Below are positions 26,925 to 35,128 of a DNA stretch of 64,000 bases, in pieces. The position numbers and the translations under genes were made by a program. Under the pieces are notes generated by a model. That model did no database searches. It had not been told where the DNA came from and worked only from the letters and a program-made list of their open reading frames with translations. Every line of letters begins with the position of its first letter. The stretch's first letter is position 1. Source of the DNA: Roseovarius sp. (GTDB taxonomy: Bacteria; Pseudomonadota; Alphaproteobacteria; Rhodobacterales; Rhodobacteraceae); the NCBI GenBank assembly GCA_029212365.1, contig JARGOC010000003.1, positions 186,001 to 250,000 on the forward strand, in the 5' to 3' direction.

Positions 26925-28231
26925 ATCGCGCTCCCGTCTGCCAGAAGGCCCAGATTTCGGGCGATCTCCAGCTGTGTCAGGGCCAGTTCATATTTCAGGC
27001 CAACTTCGCTGGTTTGGCGCGCGGCGAAGGTCTCGTAGACACCGACCACATCCATGACCTGGCGTTGTCCGGCCTCATATTGTTGTTGGAACAGGTCCAG
27101 ATTGGCCTTGGCCTGCGCGGTCAGATTGGCTGCTTCGCCCACTTGCCGATTTAGCGCCGAGGCGCGTTGATCCAGACGGGCCAATGTGCGGTTGGCGTCT
27201 TCCTGCGCCTGCGCGACCCGGCGACCGGCGGCTTCTTTTTCGGCGCTGATGGCCTTGAGGCTGGCCCCGGTGCCAAGACCCAATAGCTGATCTGAGGTAA
27301 TGTTCACCCCGATGCCCGAGCCGCCATCACCCAATGTGCCGCCAGCGGACACGCCGGGCAGAAACCCGGCACGATCCATGGTGGCCTGAGCAATGTCACG
27401 CTCTTTTTCGGCGTCGGCTTGCAACACATCCAGCGGGGCCGCATCCGAGGTGCTGACGGAGACATCCGTCAGGCCCGACACCAGATTGAGAGGCTCGCTC
27501 GACATTGCATTCAGTTCCGCCAGTGCTGTGGCTGTGGCTTCGGTCTGGGCGGCCAATGTGGCCTTGATTTCACTGAGCTTGGAGCGGATGACATGCAGAT
27601 CAGACATATCCGACACGCCGCCTTTGACGCGCTCGTTCATGATCCACTCAAACTGCTGCATGTCCTTAAGGGTGCGTTGCTCCAGTGTGACGCGTTCGCG
27701 GGCCTCAGTGGCGTCGAGGTAGAGCGACAGGGCCGTCAACACGCGGTCATTGGTATCGTCAGCTAACATCACGGCAGCCACTTCGACATCGGCTTTGGCA
27801 AAGGCGCGTTCGGCCTTTTTGCGGCCGTTGTCAAACAACACCTGCTCCACGATGATTTGCGCCACGATGTCTGACAGGCTCGTCAGGCTGATGTTGGGCC
27901 CGATTGTGGGCAACCAGTTCTTGTTGGCCGCAGAGGCGCGCAGGCGGGCTGACTTCAGCTCACTTTCGGCGGCTCGGCTGTTGGCGGCCAGCACTGGCCC
28001 TGCGACCTGAGCAAAGCTTGACCCGGCGGGCAACACGCTGCGGCGCGCCTGTAATTCTGAGATGATGGGTGACTTGGCGGCTTCTTTTTGCCGTGCCACC
28101 ACTTCGGCTTCAGGGCTTTTGGACAAAAACCGCGATACCGTACCTTCGTCTTCGGATTTCATGCATCCGGCCAAAATCAGGTTTGCCACGCACACGGCCA
28201 CCCCAAATCTGGTCTTGTCCCACTGCCCCAT
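26921..28231 (-). CDS. TolC-type outer-membrane channel lipoprotein
   Basis: A 436-residue outer-membrane efflux protein with a lipoprotein signal ending in LAGC. The mature part shows two duplicated helical halves typical of TolC/LapE: SARLRASAANKNWLPTIGPN and VAQIIVEQVLFDNGRK in the first, KANLDLFQQQYEAGQRQVMD and ALTQLEIARNLGLL in the second. It completes the three-part exporter with the ABC and HlyD genes. AAGGGGCGG precedes the start. A strong hairpin lies between it and the adhesin gene upstream. Confidence 0.9.
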   Translation of the reverse strand: MGQWDKTRFGVAVCVANLILAGCMKSEDEGTVSRFLSKSPEAEVVARQKEAAKSPIISELQARRSVLPAGSSFAQVAGPVLAANSRAAESELKSARLRASAANKNWLPTIGPNISLTSLSDIVAQIIVEQVLFDNGRKKAERAFAKADVEVAAVMLADDTNDRVLTALSLYLDATEARERVTLEQRTLKDMQQFEWIMNERVKGGVSDMSDLHVIRSKLSEIKATLAAQTEATATALAELNAMSSEPLNLVSGLTDVSVSTSDAAPLDVLQADAEKERDIAQATMDRAGFLPGVSAGGTLGDGGSGIGVNITSDQLLGLGTGASLKAISAEKEAAGRRVAQAQEDANRTLARLDQRASALNRQVGEAANLTAQAKANLDLFQQQYEAGQRQVMDVVGVYETFAARQTSEVGLKYELALTQLEIARNLGLLADGSAI

Positions 28232-28266
28232 TATCCGCCCCTTGATCGGTAGCTTTTTTGTATGTT

Positions 28267-28303
28267 GGGATGCGCAGACCGGTTATCCCCGGCTGCGCAT
28301 CCC
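28267..28303 (-). other. Strong intercistronic hairpin between adhesin and channel genes
   Basis: GGGATGCGCAG (28267-28277) pairs with CTGCGCATCCC (28293-28303), a perfect 11-bp stem with an inner CCGG/CCGG pairing. It lies in the 79-bp gap after the adhesin stop codon on the minus strand and is not followed by a T-run. It may be a partial terminator or an RNA-stabilising structure that keeps adhesin and exporter levels different. Confidence 0.7.
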
Positions 28304-28310
28304 TATCGTT

Positions 28311-31300
28311 TTAGATCACGACGATGACTTGGTCATCGACCAGGATGGTTGCATCATCGCCCAGTGTGTAAACGTTGAACGTCTCGCCATCGACATCGCG
28401 GGTACCGGCATCTGTGGCGCCCGTGATGGTAACCGTGTCATCGGCCCCGCCACGCACCACAACCTCATCGCTGTTCTGGGACAGCTCCAGCACCTGAGCT
28501 TCGGTGAGGGTCAGCTCAGAGTTATCGCCAAGACGCAGGTCGATCGTTTCGATGTTGAAACCATCCAGATTGGGGTTGGCCGCATCCACCGCTGTTGTGG
28601 TGGTTTCATCCAGCACCAGATAGGTTGAGCTGGCATTGCCTGCATCATCGGTGTTGGTCACGATCAACTCAGACCCGTCAGGGATGGTGGTGCTGCTACC
28701 TGCGCCATCCAGGAAGTGGTAATCTGTCTCGCCCAGGAAAGCATCCTCAGAGGCATGGACTGACATTTCGTTCACATTGCCGCTGCCATCGAGCTGATGG
28801 ATGGTCACATCATCATCGGTGGTTTCGGCGGTCACGCTGCGATAGCCACCGCCGCCTTCGCGGAAAACACCCACAATGTCGGGCTCTTCGGGTGCCACTG
28901 TATCCACGGTCACGGTTTCGGTGATCGAGTTGGTGTTGCCTGCGCTGTCTGTGGCCGCAATGACCATGTCAACCGCGCCGTCCGTGGCCCCAATGACCCC
29001 GCCCGGTATGGTAGCTGACCAGTTACCAGCGCCGTCGACAGTGGCATTATAGGTCTGGCCAAAGGCCGTCAGGGTCACGGTTGAGCCGGGCTCAACCTGC
29101 CCGCCCACCTGAACACCGTCAGCGGCCTCAGCGGCGTTGATGACATTGTCACCTGCGATGTTGCCGGTCTGGCTGAGCGCATTCACAAAGGTGTCTACCT
29201 CAACTGTGTCGGTCAATTGCGACGTGTTACCAGCAGGATCAGTGACATCCACCGTCAGGTTTGCATTGCGCTCGCCCGAGGTGATTTCACCTGCGCCAAA
29301 GCTGGCCGTCCAGTTGCCTGACCCATCCACAACCGCCTGATGGCTGATGCCGTCCAGGGTGACGTTGACGATCGATCCGACCTCAACCGTGCCGGTAATG
29401 TCAAAGCCAGACGAGGCGACCGCATTGTTGATCACATCCCCGCCACCAGTTGTTGTGGCCAGATCATAATCACCCAGTGCCAGGTTTTCGACCAGTGTAT
29501 CAACATGCACAGTGGCCTGAACGCTGGTTGAGTTGCCGGCGGCATCAGTTGTCACGGCTGAAACATCGGGGTTCAGATTGCCACCTGGGGTGATTTCCGC
29601 GCTGGTGTAGGTGGTGACCCAATTGCCGCTGCCATTGGCCTGGGTTGTGTGGCTGACACCGTCCAGCGTGACAATCACTGTCGCGCCGGGGTCGGCTGTG
29701 CCAGTCACATCCACGCCTGCGGCTGCTTCGGCGGCGTTGATCGTACCGTCACCGCCAATGGCGGCTGCATTCAGCGTCAGGCTGCCTGCATCCGTGTCCA
29801 CATCAACCAACTGGCTGAGCGTTTCCACATTGCCTGCGGCATCGGTGGTGGTGGCGGTCATTGTCGCCGTGTAGGTGCCCATTTGCACCTGCGCCGAGGT
29901 AAACGTTGCCGACCAGCTGCCGTCAGCCGCAACAACCGCGTTCACGGATTGGCCATTCATGTCCAGCACCACTGTCGCACCTGGCTCTGTTGTGCCGGTG
30001 ACGGTGAAACCATCGCCATGTTCTGCGGCGCTGATTACGTCATCGGTGCCGCCGTGATCACTGCTCATGGTGAAGTTGCGCACAACGGTATCAATGTGAA
30101 TAACCTCAGAGGTCGACGAGGCATTGCCCGCCACATCAACCGTGCTGGCAGTGATTGTGGTGTCATATTCACCGCCGGGCAGGTCATCGAATGTGGCTGT
30201 CCATGTGCCATCGCTGGCCACAACAACCTGCTGGCTAAAGCCCTCAACCTCAACAGTAACTGTCGCACCCGCCGTAGAACTGCCAGTGATGGTCACGCCG
30301 TCAGAGGCCTCAACAAAGTTAACCGTGCCGTCACCCTCAACCGTGCTGGCGTTGATGCCAATCGGGTGCGGGACAGTATCAATTGTGATGTCTTCGGTGA
30401 TGGTCGAAGTGTTGCCATATGTGTCAGAGGACACCACAGTGACAACCGTGTCGTACTCACCCTGCGGCAGCTCACCCGCCGGGTAGCTCACTGACCATTC
30501 ACCAGCACCATTCACCGTGGTTTCGTGGCTTACGCCTTCGATGGTGACAACAATGCTGGCGCCGATTTCACCTGTGCCGGTGACGGATACGCCCTCATTA
30601 TATTCTTCCAGATTGACCAGATCATCGGTCGCCACGGTGGTTTCACCAAATTCCACATCCGGCGGAGTCGTGTCGATGACGATCTCAGGGCCATCCAACT
30701 CGGTCTCGGTGCCGTCGGGTTCTTTCACCAGCACAGCGACGGTATATTCACCATCCGTGGGAAAGGTCTCTCCCTCAAATACCGCCTGCCAGTTGCCGTC
30801 ACTATCCGCGACAACCTCAACCAGAATGCCGCCGATGTTGACACAGACATCCGAACCCGGCTCGGCAGTGCCGCTGATGGTCACGGTTTCCGCTTCCGGG
30901 TCAACCTCATCACCACCGATGATGATCGGGCCTTCTTCGTTTATCGTTGGCTCAATCCTGTCATCAGGCAAAATGCCGCCTTCGCCACCACCGCTGCCAT
31001 TGCTTGCTGCAACCGCAGCCAATCCCGCTCCGCCGAGGCCCAAAGCCCCCAGCAACGCATTGCCACCCAAAAGGCCCGCGCCCAGCATCGATACAGATTC
31101 CTCACCCGCATCAGCCACAGCCACTTCAGACCCATCAAGAAAGATCAGATCTTCCGACGGGCTCCACTTGCCCCACTGCTCGGTTGGGCCGTATTGCGCA
31201 TAGACCGATCCGTCAGCACCCTCGGTCATGGTGACCTCATTGAGGTACCCATCGGAGCTGATAAACAGCCGACTATCGGCGCTGCCGTCTTCTCCAAAAT

Positions 31301-31511
31301 ACCCTTCAAGAATGACCACCCGGCCATCTGCCAGAACAATCTCAAGGTTCGACCCTTCGCGGGTGTACCCACGAATATCTGACTGCCTCAGATTGAGCGA
31401 GATTTCCTGATTGGTCCCCGCATCAATAACATAGACATTTTTGTCTGCCGGAACCGAACTCACCTGCGAACCGCCCGCACTTGTACGGACGACATAATCT
31501 ATCGCTTTCAT
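28311..31511 (-). CDS. Type I-secreted Ig-repeat adhesin (BapA/LapA-like)
   Basis: A 1066-residue, strongly acidic surface protein. The first ~145 residues match the BapA-type prefix domain (YVIDAGTNQEISLNLRQSDI), followed by a Gly/Ala-rich stretch. Seven Ig-like repeats of about 80-103 residues follow (about 205-284, 285-380, 381-476, 477-573, 574-672, 673-775, 776-872), most ending in (V/I)DT(V/L/F) and containing D(A/P)AGN. The last ~110 residues (IDLRLGDNSELTLTEAQVLE, then VVVRGGADDTVTI) resemble the C-terminal domain of type I-secreted adhesins. No classical RTX nonapeptides are seen. The adjacent three-gene exporter is the probable secretion route. Likely role: biofilm or cell adhesion. 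Confidence 0.85.
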   Translation of the reverse strand: MKAIDYVVRTSAGGSQVSSVPADKNVYVIDAGTNQEISLNLRQSDIRGYTREGSNLEIVLADGRVVILEGYFGEDGSADSRLFISSDGYLNEVTMTEGADGSVYAQYGPTEQWGKWSPSEDLIFLDGSEVAVADAGEESVSMLGAGLLGGNALLGALGLGGAGLAAVAASNGSGGGEGGILPDDRIEPTINEEGPIIIGGDEVDPEAETVTISGTAEPGSDVCVNIGGILVEVVADSDGNWQAVFEGETFPTDGEYTVAVLVKEPDGTETELDGPEIVIDTTPPDVEFGETTVATDDLVNLEEYNEGVSVTGTGEIGASIVVTIEGVSHETTVNGAGEWSVSYPAGELPQGEYDTVVTVVSSDTYGNTSTITEDITIDTVPHPIGINASTVEGDGTVNFVEASDGVTITGSSTAGATVTVEVEGFSQQVVVASDGTWTATFDDLPGGEYDTTITASTVDVAGNASSTSEVIHIDTVVRNFTMSSDHGGTDDVISAAEHGDGFTVTGTTEPGATVVLDMNGQSVNAVVAADGSWSATFTSAQVQMGTYTATMTATTTDAAGNVETLSQLVDVDTDAGSLTLNAAAIGGDGTINAAEAAAGVDVTGTADPGATVIVTLDGVSHTTQANGSGNWVTTYTSAEITPGGNLNPDVSAVTTDAAGNSTSVQATVHVDTLVENLALGDYDLATTTGGGDVINNAVASSGFDITGTVEVGSIVNVTLDGISHQAVVDGSGNWTASFGAGEITSGERNANLTVDVTDPAGNTSQLTDTVEVDTFVNALSQTGNIAGDNVINAAEAADGVQVGGQVEPGSTVTLTAFGQTYNATVDGAGNWSATIPGGVIGATDGAVDMVIAATDSAGNTNSITETVTVDTVAPEEPDIVGVFREGGGGYRSVTAETTDDDVTIHQLDGSGNVNEMSVHASEDAFLGETDYHFLDGAGSSTTIPDGSELIVTNTDDAGNASSTYLVLDETTTTAVDAANPNLDGFNIETIDLRLGDNSELTLTEAQVLELSQNSDEVVVRGGADDTVTITGATDAGTRDVDGETFNVYTLGDDATILVDDQVIVVI
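28896..30899 (-). repeat. Seven tandem Ig-like coding repeats
   Basis: The coding repeats of the adhesin, each about 290-310 bp after the shorter first one. They share the protein pattern (V/I)TG(T/S)...G(A/S)(T/I)V.(V/L)...DG.G.W, then D.AGN and a closing DT. Divergence between copies is considerable, so they are old protein-domain duplications, not recent DNA duplications. Confidence 0.8.
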
Positions 31512-31812
31512 AACACCACCGCTTTAACCTCAGATGGCAGCGCTTTGCGCACCGCCTTATTTTTTTGTGGGTTCTGGATATAGCGTTTTAGCCACTATCG
31601 CTAGAAGTTTTTTCATTGAATCAACAAAATAGAGCGTCGAAGCATAAATTCAGGCCAAATGACTCATATATGGGATTTCGCTGGAAATATTCCCCGTAAG
31701 TTTGAGTCTTTCGTGCAACAGGTGATGCGGCCAAAACACGCGCTTTGCGCTTGACCAACACCAGATTGTGGTTGCAGTGTTGGGCGGATTTCACATGCAT
31801 TTAGGGCACCTC
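31512..31812. other. A/T-rich control region upstream of the adhesin operon
   Basis: This 301-bp gap lies between the adhesin gene and divergent argE. It is richer in A and T than its flanks, contains T and A runs, and an imperfect inverted repeat TAGCG (31581-31585) / CGCTA (31599-31603) that could be an operator of the adhesin operon. I see no coding frame or RNA gene in it. Confidence 0.45.
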
Positions 31813-32976
31813 ATGACCCAACTTCTGGCCGATACAATATCGCTGCTTGGGCGGCTGATAGCCTTTCCCACAGTATCGCAGGATAGCAACCTAGAGCTTA
31901 TCGCCCACCTTGCCGAGCGGCTGGAAGATGCTGGTGCACGGGTCGATCTTTTTCTTGATCCCGGCGGTACAAAAGCCAATCTATTTGCCACGTTGGGCCC
32001 AGAGGTTGACGGCGGTATTGTCTTGTCTGGGCACACCGATGTTGTGCCGGTGAGCGAGCAGTTCTGGACGTCTGATCCGTTTGTGATGCGCCAGCATGAT
32101 GGATTGCTATATGGTCGGGGCAGTTGTGATATGAAGGGGTTTATTGCCGCCGCCGTGGCCATGGCCCCGCAGCTGGCGCAAGCCGTAAAAGACCGGCCAC
32201 TGCATTTTGCGTTCACCTATGATGAAGAAACCGGCTGTTTTGGTGCCCAGGCATTGATCGACGCCCTGAAGGCGCGCGGCATCCGGCCGGGCGTGGCCAT
32301 CATCGGCGAACCGACGTTGATGCGTATCATCGAAGGGCATAAAGGGTGTTTTGAATATTGCGCGCACTTTCAAGGGCTTGCCGGTCACGGCTCATCTCCT
32401 GATCGGGGGGTGAATGCGGTGGAATATGCGGCGCGCTATGTGTCTCGCTTGCTGGAGTTGAAGGACCAACTGCGGGCCCGCGCACCGGATGACAGCCAGT
32501 TTGACCCGCCCTGGACCACGATCAACACAGGTGCCTTGCATGGCGGCGTGGCGCATAATGTGATCGCCAGCACGGCCACGCTGGATTGGGAAATGCGGCC
32601 CGTGCAGGCCTCGGACGCGGCGTTTGTGAAGGATGATCTGGCGGCTTATGTGGCAGACACGTTGCTGCCTGCAATGCGCGCCGTTCATCCTGATGCGGAC
32701 ATCACCACCGAAATTATTGCCGAAGTTCAAGGGCTTGAACCTACTGATGAAAATGAAGCCAAGGACATTGTTATGGAATTGACCGGTGCCAATGGGGCAG
32801 GCACCGTCCCGTTTGGCACCGAAGCAGGCCTGTTTCAGAGCTACGGCATGTCGGCGGTGGTTTGTGGCCCTGGATCAATTGATCAGGCCCATAAAGCAGA
32901 CGAATATGTAGCAATAGACCAGTTAGACCAATGTCTTGGCATGTTAGAGAGGTTGAAACACCATTTGAGCACGTGA
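31813..32976 (+). CDS. argE: Acetylornithine deacetylase (M20 family)
   Basis: A 387-residue M20 metallopeptidase-fold enzyme that deacetylates N-acetylornithine in arginine synthesis. Metal and catalytic residues are visible at GHTDVVP (His74), GRGSCDMKG (Asp106), TYDEETGCFG (Glu138/139), IIGEPT and the late SIDQAHKADE histidine. The start at 31813 is chosen by homologue length and a weak TAGGG upstream; in-frame starts at 31768 and 31795 would add 15 or 6 residues. Related family members act on other N-acyl amino acids, but the match to ArgE is good. Confidence 0.88.
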   Translation: MTQLLADTISLLGRLIAFPTVSQDSNLELIAHLAERLEDAGARVDLFLDPGGTKANLFATLGPEVDGGIVLSGHTDVVPVSEQFWTSDPFVMRQHDGLLYGRGSCDMKGFIAAAVAMAPQLAQAVKDRPLHFAFTYDEETGCFGAQALIDALKARGIRPGVAIIGEPTLMRIIEGHKGCFEYCAHFQGLAGHGSSPDRGVNAVEYAARYVSRLLELKDQLRARAPDDSQFDPPWTTINTGALHGGVAHNVIASTATLDWEMRPVQASDAAFVKDDLAAYVADTLLPAMRAVHPDADITTEIIAEVQGLEPTDENEAKDIVMELTGANGAGTVPFGTEAGLFQSYGMSAVVCGPGSIDQAHKADEYVAIDQLDQCLGMLERLKHHLST

Positions 32977-32978
32977 CA

Positions 32979-33000
32979 AGATTTTTCGCGCGAAAAATCT
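32979..33000. terminator. Perfect 22-bp palindrome between argE and trmB
   Basis: AGATTTTTCGCG followed by CGAAAAATCT forms a perfect palindrome in the 28-bp gap between two convergent genes. A and T runs on both sides allow termination in both directions. It closely resembles the element at 13128. Confidence 0.75.
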
Positions 33001-33004
33001 CCGG

Positions 33005-33718
33005 TCAAATCCGGCGGAAGGTCAGGTAGTGGGGCGTGCGGCCTTCACGCAGGGCTTTTTGTTCATAGCGGGTTGATATCCAATCCGACCACGGGGTGCG
33101 CCAATCTTCGGGGCTTTCACAAAGCCATTCAAACCCTTGATTTGGAACCATTTCCAATGTTTGCCGTACATAATCCGGAATGTCTGTGGCCACCCGAAAA
33201 ATCGCGCCCGGCTTAAGGACACGCGCCAATGGTTCAAGGTGTTCAGGAGTGACAAAACGACGACGGTGATGGCGCTTTTTGGGCCAGGGATCGGGGTACA
33301 ACAAAAAGGCACGTGCAATCGACGCCTCGGGCAAGACATCAAACATATCGCGGGCATCTCCGGGGTGCACGGCAACATTTTGCGCATCACCTTGACGCAG
33401 CTTACCCAGCAGCATGGCGACGCCGTTTATATACGGCTCACAACCGATGAGACCCACGTCAGGGTTCTGCGCTGCCTGATGGACCATGTGCTCACCACCG
33501 CCAAAGCCGATTTCCAACCAGACATCCCGATCCCCAAACAATCCTTTTAGATCAATAGGATTGCGGTCGGGGTTCACGTCCCAATCAACAGCACCAGGTG
33601 AGAATTGAGCAAGGTCTTCTTCCAGGTACACCTCCTGCGAGGCGCGCAGGTGTTTGCCTTTGTAGCGGCCATAAAAGTTACGCCAGGGCGCGCCTGAGGG
33701 ATGGTTTTTCTTCGTCAT
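33005..33718 (-). CDS. trmB: tRNA (guanine-N7-)-methyltransferase
   Basis: This enzyme makes m7G46 in tRNA with S-adenosylmethionine as donor. The start at 33718 (MTKKNHPSGAPWRNFYGRYK) gives a normal 237 residues; an upstream frame to 33823 has no family similarity. The SAM site EIGFGGGEHMVHQA, the substrate loop LLYPDPWPKKRHHRRRFV and the closing TRYEQKALREGRTPHYL are all present. metK, which makes its methyl donor, lies directly upstream on the same strand, separated by a terminator. Confidence 0.95.
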   Translation of the reverse strand: MTKKNHPSGAPWRNFYGRYKGKHLRASQEVYLEEDLAQFSPGAVDWDVNPDRNPIDLKGLFGDRDVWLEIGFGGGEHMVHQAAQNPDVGLIGCEPYINGVAMLLGKLRQGDAQNVAVHPGDARDMFDVLPEASIARAFLLYPDPWPKKRHHRRRFVTPEHLEPLARVLKPGAIFRVATDIPDYVRQTLEMVPNQGFEWLCESPEDWRTPWSDWISTRYEQKALREGRTPHYLTFRRI

Positions 33719-33810
33719 GTGCATCTCTATGATGGAAATTCGAGCGCGTTCAAGGGGTGGTTTCGAATAGCGCAGTCGCATAGGCGCGCGACTGAGGCGG
33801 GCACTACATG

Positions 33811-33841
33811 AAAAAGGCCCCACCGTTGCAGGCAGGGCCTT
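33811..33841 (-). terminator. Rho-independent terminator of metK
   Basis: On the minus strand AAGGCCC (33835-33841) pairs with GGGCCTT (33814-33820), followed by a T-run. It lies 20 bp after the metK stop codon and overlaps the region upstream of trmB, which therefore probably has its own promoter or relies on read-through. Confidence 0.8.
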
Positions 33842-33861
33842 GGTCGAAATTCAGCGACAGG

Positions 33862-35040
33862 TCAGATGGCTTTTTTCAGAACATCAACCAGATCGGCTTT
33901 TTCCCAGCTAAAGCCACCGTCGGCCTCAGGTGCGCGGCCAAAGTGGCCATAGGCTGCGGTACGCTGGTAGATCGGCTTGCTCAGCTCCAGATGTTCACGG
34001 ATGCCGCGGGGGGTCAGATCCATCGAGGCGGCAACGGCCTTTTCGATATCTGAGGCCTCAACATTGCCAGTCCCGTGGGTATCGGCATAGATCGACAGCG
34101 GCTTGGCCACGCCGATTGCATAGCTGAGCTGAATTGTGCAGCGTTCAGCCATGCCAGCGGCCACCACGTTCTTCGCCAGATAGCGCGCGGCATAGGCTGC
34201 TGAGCGATCCACTTTGGTCGGGTCTTTGCCTGAAAACGCGCCGCCGCCGTGAGGGGCCGCACCGCCGTAGGTATCAACGATGATCTTACGGCCAGTCAAT
34301 CCCGCATCCCCATCGGGGCCGCCGATCATGAATTCACCCGTTGGATTCACATGCCATTCGGTTGCATCGGTGATCCAGCCATCGGGCAGGGTTTCGCGGA
34401 TGTAGGGCTCAACCAGCTCGCGCACTTCGTCGGAGTTCATCTTCACAAGGTGCTGCGTAGACAGCACGATCGAGCTGACACCCACAGGCTTTGCACCTTC
34501 ATAGATCACCGACAGCTGCGATTTGGCATCAGGGCCAAGGGCCGGCTCGGCGCCGGATTTGCGCACTTCGGCCAGACGCCGCAAAATAGCATGGCTGTAC
34601 TGGATGGGCGCAGGCATCAGCGCGTCGGTTTCAGTGGTGGCATAGCCGAACATAATACCTTGGTCGCCAGCCCCTTCATCACGATCGTCCTGGCCGGTCA
34701 CACCTTGGGCGATATGGGCGGATTGCTCGTGCAACAGGTTGGTGATTTCGCAGGTTTCCCAGTGAAATTTGTCTTGCGTATAGCCGATATCCTTGATGCA
34801 GGCGCGGGCGATTTCATCAATCTTACCCATGTATTCGTGCAGTTTGTCCTGATCGGTCAGCCCCACTTCGCCGCCGATAACAACGCGGTTGGTGGTGGCA
34901 AATGTTTCGGCGGCAACGCGCGCCATCGGGTCTTCGGCCAGAAGGGCATCAAGAACAGCGTCCGAGATGCGATCGCAAACTTTATCCGGGTGCCCCTCGG
35001 AAACGGATTCCGAAGTGAATGTATAGTTATTTCGTGCCAT
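33862..35040 (-). CDS. metK: S-adenosylmethionine synthase
   Basis: Makes S-adenosylmethionine from methionine and ATP. The 392-residue form starting at 35040 ([20 protein letters not shown]) has normal length. The signatures [11 protein letters not shown] and [16 protein letters not shown] are complete, as is the GHPDK motif. A longer frame to 35178 would run through the riboswitch and the end of lnt and is rejected. Translation is very likely controlled by the SAM/SAH riboswitch directly upstream, giving feedback by the product. Confidence 0.97.
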   Translation of the reverse strand: MARNNYTFTSESVSEGHPDKVCDRISDAVLDALLAEDPMARVAAETFATTNRVVIGGEVGLTDQDKLHEYMGKIDEIARACIKDIGYTQDKFHWETCEITNLLHEQSAHIAQGVTGQDDRDEGAGDQGIMFGYATTETDALMPAPIQYSHAILRRLAEVRKSGAEPALGPDAKSQLSVIYEGAKPVGVSSIVLSTQHLVKMNSDEVRELVEPYIRETLPDGWITDATEWHVNPTGEFMIGGPDGDAGLTGRKIIVDTYGGAAPHGGGAFSGKDPTKVDRSAAYAARYLAKNVVAAGMAERCTIQLSYAIGVAKPLSIYADTHGTGNVEASDIEKAVAASMDLTPRGIREHLELSKPIYQRTAAYGHFGRAPEADGGFSWEKADLVDVLKKAI

Positions 35041-35048
35041 TTGAATAG

Positions 35049-35098
35049 TGCTCCATTGGAATGTCACCGCCACGTCAGGAAGCCGTTGTGCCGGGTTA
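35049..35098 (-). promoter_or_regulatory. SAM/SAH riboswitch of metK
   Basis: On the minus strand the leader reads CACAACGGCTTCCTGACGTG and, after a short variable part, AATGGAGCA. These two blocks match the conserved core of the SAM/SAH riboswitch known from Rhodobacterales metK leaders (Rfam SAM-SAH). The GGAG of the second block (35051-35054) is the metK ribosome binding site, ten bases before the ATG, so pseudoknot formation with ligand would hide it. A possible -35 box TTGACG overlaps the lnt stop codon 17 bp before a poor -10 box. Confidence 0.9.
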
Positions 35099-35128
35099 GT
35101 CGGTGGGTAAGCGCGGCACGGGGCCTCG

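Noticed and set aside
29649..30494. A 281-codon plus-strand frame inside the adhesin gene
   Set aside because: Its low-complexity, cysteine-rich composition follows from the repeat structure of the adhesin on the other strand.
28896..30899. CRISPR-like periodicity in the adhesin gene
   Set aside because: The spacing is about 300 bp, the copies are diverged, and the frame is open throughout; it reflects protein-domain repeats.
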